This document shows, one piece after another, positions 57,000-64,000 of a DNA stretch of 64,000 bases; position 1 is the first letter of the stretch, and the number at the start of each line of letters is the position of its first letter. Location: contig CP075497.1 in assembly GCA_021613535.1 (NCBI GenBank), positions 496,001-560,000 on the forward strand, read 5' to 3'. The position numbers and the translations under genes were made by a program. The notes below the pieces were generated by a model that worked only from the letters and a program-made list of their open reading frames with translations, had not been told where the DNA came from and did not search any database. Source of the DNA: Adineta vaga. Its lineage: Eukaryota > Rotifera.

Positions 57000-57951
57000 C
57001 TCTTACAATGAAACTGTATTGTAAAAGTGTCTCCTTTCTTTATATTCAATACCCAAGTGATATTACATGGCACATTTTCTTATATTTTAATGAAACAGAA
57101 TAACTTAAAATTTTGATATTATAGCACAAATCAGTAATATGATGAGAACAGGTGATGAAAAAGATACTATTATTCATATTTACCAGATCGATAGCGCGAT
57201 GATTGTTTTTCTTTTTTCTTCTTCTGACAATATTCTTCGAAAGATGATATTTGTATTAGAGTATATCAGTGATAATAAAAGTTATTTTATTTTTTTAAAA
57301 CAATTCTGTTGATAAGATCAATGTCATTATTAAAGTAAGGAAGTTTTTTTTCAGAACTTTAGTAAAAAAAACACATTTTTAAACATATCTATCTGTTCTT
57401 CTTTTGTCTACTATTCGAATATATTCTATGATCTCTGCTCATCAATATCAATGAAGTTCTCGTGTGTCTTATTGGACCCGATATATTTGAATATGATGGT
57501 TTGTATAATCTCCTTCTCTGACTCACATCCATACCCATATATATATATATATATATATTAGATTAACGATCAAAAAGTTAAGTTGCTGAATCTGAATGTG
57601 TTAGTTTAAATTTATTTCACGAAATTATTCATTATAAAAATAAATAAAATGAGATTTATCGTCTTTCGATAGATTTTGATCTCTTTACTAAAAGCTTTAT
57701 TTCAATGGAACTTTCTGAGCAAGAATTATGAATCTTTTAGTATGAGAAATAAAATGTCGTGTTTCAGTTAAAGTTTTGCAATTTAATAATACGAGAATTT
57801 TTAGAACCACAAGAAAAGCAACTAAAATAAATACAAATTACACAAAAGAAAAAGCTTAACTAAACATAAAAACGATTTCATCATGTTATAATTATTTCAA
57901 AACTTTTTTATATGATATAAGAAGTAAATAATTGCAAGGAATTTTTAAAAA
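57000..57951. other. intergenic, with an AT microsatellite
   Basis: Upstream region of the Cys-rich NHL gene and 3' flank of the FG-GAP gene. An (AT)n tract lies at about 57536-57558, preceded by a weak CACATCCATACCCAT remnant of the palindrome family. No coding feature. Confidence 0.45.
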
Positions 57952-60900
57952 TCATTGATATATGGATGTATGTACTTTGAGATTATTCATAGTACAACAT
58001 TCACACGTATTTAAAAGAATATCCATAAAACCAGAATAGGGATTTGTCGCAACTATATCTTGATAACCGTCTGCATTAAAATCACCAACAGAAACATAGG
58101 TTGTACTACCAGAAATTTCTCTTGAAAAAAGTGTTTGAAATACAAAATTTCTATTTTCATATCCAACTAATACACCTATACTGTAAGGATCATTTTGTCC
58201 AATAGCAATATCTGGACGACCATCGTTATTGAAATCACTAATAGCAATTGGAGAGGATCCAAAAGTTGTTCCCATGGAAAACTTTATTGGTACATCAAAT
58301 GTTCCATTACCATGTCCAAACATGATACCAACAACTTTTCTTCCATTATAGGAAAGAGCGATGTCTGGTAAAGTGTCATTGTCAAAATCAGCAACATTAA
58401 TATACCATGGATTAATATAACCACTTGTGAAAGATATCTTTGATGTTTGAAAAGTTCCATTACCATATCCAAGAAATACACCAATATTTCTACTTACACG
58501 ATTGGCAACAGCAATGTCTAGATAACCATCATTGTTAAAATCAGTAACAGCAACTGCTTCTGGATAACTATGACGACCAGTATAATATATAATCTGTTTC
58601 GAAAATGTTCCATTAGCATATCCAAGAAATATACGAATATTATTATTCAAAGTATCAACTACAACAATATCTGAATTATTATCATTATTAAAATCAGCAA
58701 CGGCAATGGCTCGTAGTTTACTATTCTTTTCTGTCGATAATGTCGTTAGAGCTTTGAAAGTTCCATCGCCATTTCCAAGTAAGACATTTACATAATTTGA
58801 TTCTGAATCGGTCAAAGTAAGATCAAGTTGATTATCATGATTAAAATCAGCAATAACCATATTGATATAAAAGATGTTATCTGGCATGAGATAGGCTGTT
58901 TTTAATTGAAAAGTACCATCACCATTTCCAAGTAGTATTTGAATATTTTGATAATGTGAATTAAAAAAGATAATATCGAGTCGATTATCATTATTAAAAT
59001 CATCAACAATGGTTGAACTAGGATGAACATTAGAATCAGATGTAAAAATTGTTATTGATTGAAATTTTAATTGACAAATCAATGCTAATGAAATATGATA
59101 AGAGAAAAAAAATAAATGATTTCATTTAACTTACGTTGTAGAGTTGTGCTTTTTATTATTGTTGTTGTTAATTTCGTCATGAAACTAATTGTTGAACTAT
59201 TCGTCGAAGAAACTATAATAAAGCTATACATACTATGTCATCGTAGATGTTCTCATACCTGTTATTAGAAGTTCATTGTTTTCTTGTCGAATTGTATAAA
59301 TAGAAAATATAACTAAAGTTATGATTAAAAAAATTAATAATAAACATATTGAAGTAATTTTAAAAGAATATTGAAATGATGTTAATAAAACATTTCTTCC
59401 TTCTAATTCAACATTAGTTGTTGAATGTTGAACAATTGTATTGGAAATTTCAAGAGATGAAATAATATTTCTTCTCTTCTTTCGATATTTATTTAATTTA
59501 ACTAAAATTTGAATAATTTTAGGAGAAATCCATCGAAGAACAATTGTTAAACCACCTTGAAGACCAAGAATAATTGTTATTATATGAAGAAAATTGAATT
59601 GTTGAATATAATTATAAGAACATATCAATGGTAAACATTGATGAAAATAAGATGAATAATTTCTTGTTATTTTCCATTCTTCAACAAATAAATTCTTAAC
59701 AAGTTCATCTATAGTTCTATTTATTAAAGATTGATTCATTTCTATCGATAAAGGAATAATATTATTTGAAAAATAAGAATATTTTTCAATAAGATTAAGA
59801 CATGATTGATTATAAAAACATTGAAGAGTTGAAGAAAGAAATGATTCACTTGGTAAACATCCAATTTTCAAACCATGAATTGAAATATTTTCTAAAGAAT
59901 CTAAATCAATAAAATTTGCTTGACTTGTACAATTGGAATAGAATTGACAAGAACAATTCTCATATATGATTTGTTGAGTAGATGCATATGCTAAAAATTG
60001 TTTATACCAAGGAGAAATATATTGAAAATTAGTTTCATATGTTGATAGAATAGCATTTCCATGATTTATTGTTCGAATTAAAAAGAGAAGTTGAAGAAAT
60101 GTTGTTGATAGATTTGATATACTTTGTTTAATAAGTAAATCAAGACGTAAATGAAAATGTTTTTCTGTTAAAAGTTGAATTGTTATAAAAAATGATGAAT
60201 GAAATTGTTCAATTGAATTATTTATAGATTGAATTGATAATTGACATAAACCTTGAAGATATTGTAAATGAGAAGAAAGAAAACGACGATAATCTTCAAA
60301 TGAATATTTTGAAAGATTTGAATGAATATTAAATGTTAAATTATTTCTCCATTCATTTGAAATAAATGAACTTAAACAAATCTTAAAATAAAAAGAAGAT
60401 ATATTATTTTAATTAGAAAGATTTATATTACTTGATGAAATTTTGGTTGAATATGAACGAATCGACGATTTATTGATGAAATTGATGAACATGAACATTT
60501 TAATTTCTCTTCATATTGATTGATTAAAGATTTGTATAATTTAAATGTTGGTTTATTAAATGTTTTTGTCAAAGTTATAGATTGTATCGTAGTATGAACA
60601 ATTAAAATAGAAATTCCAATAAGAAATAAAAGAATATAGAGACGAGTTGACCATTGACCAAGATGTTTTGCTCGAATTCGTTCAATATTATTTCCAAAAT
60701 CTCGTCGATGAAATATATTTAGATTAATTAAAGTATTATATGTAACAATAATTAAATCTTCTAGAAATTTTCTCATACGAATTGACCAATTCAAATGAAC
60801 TATGAAAAGAAAATCTTATTTGAAACATATCGTTGAAATTCATTATTATTACCTTGTTCTTCTTGTCTTATATTATTTTTGTTTAATATACGATAGATAA

Positions 60901-63900
60901 ACTTGACCAATTGAGGTGTAATTAGACGTAATGAAAGAGTGAGACCACCAATTATTGATATTAATGTTGTAATAACTTCAAAAAATGTTTTTGTACGAAT
61001 TTTTTTCGAATAAGTACAATAAGTAGGAGAACATGATTGATAAAATTGATCATATAATAAATATTCATTCCATTGTTCAATCATTACTTGTTCTATTATC
61101 TTTTCAATAGAAATATTTGGAGGATAACGATCTAATATTGGATTAGAAATGAGAGGACGAACATCAAACCATGATGGATATTCAATATTTTGAATATAAA
61201 TATCATAAATATAATTGATTAATATTGAAAAACAATCTGAATCTTTATAGAAACATTCAAGTGTTGAGAATAAAAGAGAATTAGAAGCAGAACATCCTAT
61301 AAATGAACCTGGAACTATATAATCAATAGAATAAGTTGATTGAACTATTGATTCAGGATCAATATCATAAATAGCAATTGAACTTAGACATTTTGAATCT
61401 ATAGCACAGATACAATTGATCAATGTCGAATTTATATCACGAGGTCCGATTGAATGAAATTTAAACTAAAAACAAACAAAGATTTATAACATTCATTTAA
61501 ATTTCTACAAAGAATATCTGCTATATCTTGAGATTGGACAAGTATGTACACATTGATCATACTCATAATGATTAAACATTTTTTTATAACATCTCAGTCT
61601 ATATTCAAGTTCTAATCTAAGAAAATAACAAACCTTTAATGATTGTTGATCGGTTATTTGATCTGTGACGACGTTTGCGATTAGATTTGGAATGAGTTCA
61701 GAATAACTTGTTTGTACTGATGAACCCATAAATGGTTGATCGACTTGCATAAGAAGATGAACTGTATTAACAAGAAGAGTAAAATAATCAATTGTTGATT
61801 GATAAAATTGTTTAAGAATTAAATTGATTTGTTGATCAAAATCATATTTACTCAATACATTTGAAACAATAAAAGATTGTGAAAGAAAACGATGAACAGC
61901 ATCATCAATTGTTTTATTTGCTAATTTACAAAGATCAGATAATAGAAGAAATTGTGAAAATGCTCGATTACGCCAATCAATTGTAATCTTATTAACAGTA
62001 CTATCTTTTAATATTGAAATCCATTGATCACTAACAAAATCACTTCTACACACTTGATGTAATATTGGTGATAATGAAATGAATGAACTGTAAAGTATTG
62101 TCATATTTGAACAAAAACATTCAATTGTATTCGAATATAACTTTTGTAAATTATCAAAAGTAATTAATGATGGTTTGTCCACTGTTATTGTCATAATTTC
62201 ACTATTCAATGAATGAAAAAGAAGAAGAATAAGAATTGAACCTATAATTATACAAATATAAATATATGTTTTCAATAAACAAAACATACTGATAAGTAAA
62301 CTCAAATAGATACGAGTAATAAACTTTTGTTGTTTGATATTATTCTCTGTTCGCTTATTAATATCTTTGAATAAATTTAATTGTTTGATTATTTGAATAA
62401 ATTTATCGACATATGAATTTTGATGAACTATAAATTATAGAAAAAGATAAAATAAGATTGATAAATGAACATTATGTTTAATTGAATTTATCTCATAGAT
62501 AAAATTCTTCAAATTTCATTTTACTTGAATTAATATTTGTATCTGTTGATCGATGTTTAAATTTGAATATAATATTAATTAAGAATGGTGAAATTAGACG
62601 AAGTAGAATAATAAGACCACTATATAAACTAATAAAAAATGTCATTGTATAAGATAAATTAATTCGATCTGTTGTTATATATGTACAAGATAAAGGAGAA
62701 CATTTATGAAAATAATTTGAATAATTCATTTCAATTGACCAATTCTTAATGAAAAGTTTATTTAAATAATCATTAACAGAATTATTTTCATATGTTTTTA
62801 TTAAAACAATATTTGACAAATTATAGTTCATCTAGAAGAATAAAAATAATAACAAAAATGCAGAATAATATTAAACAAACTTGATTGAGTATAGGAAAAT
62901 ATTCATTTAATAATTGAAGACATTTAATATCATATAAACAATCGAGTGTACTTTGTAGAAGAGCTTCAAAAGGTGTACAAGCAGCAAAAAATCCACTAAC
63001 TAATGTCGAATTTGATGTTGATTTATACCATATTACATGAGATTCATATTCTATATCTTGTGAAAAGGAAAAAAAACCTACTGGACTAATTGGATTTGTT
63101 GTATCACATTTGAAGATAGGTGCATCTAAATCATTATCATCATAAGCTAATTTATATGAGATATGCATTGAATGAACACGAAAATTATTTTCAATATAAT
63201 CAGTAACAACTAATAAATTGGTATTCAATGCAGAAACAAGATAATTTGCTCGAGTTGTTATTCTAAGATAATTTAAAAATGAATTTATTCGAATAAATAA
63301 ACTATTTTGAAAGATTTTAATAGTAGAATCGATTTGTAATTGAATTTGTTTTTGAGAAAGAAGATAAATACTAATTAATTCATTATTATTAATACTTTGA
63401 TGATTTTGTAAAATTGTTTGTTGAGAAAATAAACAAAGATTTGATAAAAGTTCAAACTAAATTAAGATAAAATTAATCATGAGAGTTAACATATTTACAT
63501 AATAATTTCGTCCAATCTCACTGTCAAGAATTATTATTAATTTACCTGAGAATAAGCTGTGGTTCGAAAATCCGCTACTCCATATGTACTTGCATTAGGT
63601 ATGTAAAATGATTGAATCCATTGTTGACTAACAAAAGTACTTGTACAAATAGGATAATATATAATTGTATGAGAAACAAAAGTTTCATAAGGCATTGTTA
63701 CTGTTGAACATGGACATGAAAGTGTTTTAATATGATCAGAATGAAGTTGATCAAAGATTAAAGGAGTAACAGGTGAAATAGTTACTGTTCGAGATTGTGA
63801 TTTGATTAAAGTCATGTAAAATAGAATATAAAGAGATACTAAAAAGATTTTATAGGAAAAGTGTTCGATTTTAATTTGACTTACTGAAGAGAAGAAGAAT

Positions 63901-64000
63901 ATATAATTTTGTTGAATATTTTTGATGTTTAATAACAAGTCTCGGATCATTTTGTTCTTCATGAACATCATAATCATTTTCTCCAGGTATAAAAAGATTA
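57952..64000 (-). CDS. multi-module membrane protein: three [TM-Cys-rich ectodomain-TM] units, then TM, stalk and FG-GAP propeller (5' end outside window)
   Basis: Predicted exons: >64000-63885, 63838-63546, 63456-62881, 62831-62525, 62428-about 61634, 61465-60853, 60799-60432, 60381-59259, 59212-59135 and 59084-57952, about 1,800 residues in the window. Each module has a cytoplasmic stretch, TM1, an ectodomain with conserved Cys (LSCPCSTV or KCSCSS; FHQICLSSFISNEW; STLQCFY..SC; CSPTYCTYS), then TM2 with GG (ILGLQGGLTIVLRWISP, LISIIGGLTLSLRLITP). The second and third modules have no ATG at their head and are entered by acceptors whose phase matches the donor of the preceding module, so they form one chain. 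After module 3 comes TM7 (ICLLLIFLIITLVIFSIYTI), a Ser/Thr stalk exon and an ectodomain of seven FG-GAP repeats (ADFNNDGYLD-type Ca loops). Topology puts the propeller outside. The 61466-61633 junction is the least certain. Function unknown. Confidence 0.7.

Noticed and set aside
57536-57560. AT dinucleotide tract as a regulatory element
   Set aside because: Simple microsatellite without further context.
1-64000. tRNA or rRNA genes
   Set aside because: No stretch with convincing tRNA A/B boxes or rRNA-like sequence was noticed by eye; a covariance-model scan would be needed to exclude small RNAs.

Overview
The window looks like a gene-rich, AT-rich piece of a bdelloid rotifer nuclear genome (Adineta/Rotaria type; the genus cannot be fixed from this sequence). 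The evidence is very short GT-AG introns (about 45-65 nt), families that are expanded in bdelloids (ADP-ribosyltransferase-TPR proteins, membrane-anchored NHL and FG-GAP propellers, F-box/LRR genes, class A GPCRs), many single-copy decayed DNA transposons, and G-rich GTGTGGGTG-type sequence resembling the telomeric repeat reported for bdelloids.

Layout. 1-800 is the right end of a Tc1/mariner element. 1500-6697 reads as one gene, death-effector-like domain / membrane segment / 19 TPRs, with a 898-bp foldback MITE (3039-3936) in its large intron. 7507-11051 is a Tc1/mariner left end followed by a hAT element with a deleted transposase. 11.4-16.1 kb is a graveyard: an FG-GAP exon, a small TIR element, a truncated two-TM membrane gene and an F-box/LRR pseudogene. 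17-25 kb holds a secreted Xaa-Pro aminopeptidase, an F-box/LRR gene with one LRR per exon (two stops in one exon), a small multi-pass protein and an intronless unknown. 26-37 kb is a cluster of type II membrane NHL-propeller genes (four copies, one frameshifted, one split by a Helitron-like insertion) with an ART-TPR gene among them. 38-44 kb has an ART-like pseudoenzyme-TPR gene, a serine beta-lactamase-fold ectoenzyme and a histidine phosphatase. 47-57 kb has two GPCRs, a kiwellin-like pseudogene, an NHL pseudogene and two secreted NHL proteins. 57.9-64 kb is the most unusual gene: a minus-strand reading frame that splices at least three consecutive [TM - Cys-rich ectodomain - TM] modules into one chain ending in a seventh TM, a Thr/Ser stalk and a seven-repeat FG-GAP propeller.

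Three themes recur. First, extracellular propellers (NHL, FG-GAP) are joined to TM/Thr-rich stalk exons by phase-1 introns, so anchors and propellers look interchangeable. Second, a family of short palindromes with arms near CTTGAGGGTGTGGGTG is scattered over the window (eight copies with both arms plus half copies). Third, pseudogenes and intact paralogs lie side by side. All intron positions were derived by hand from splice motifs and reading-frame phase; no transcript or database evidence was available.
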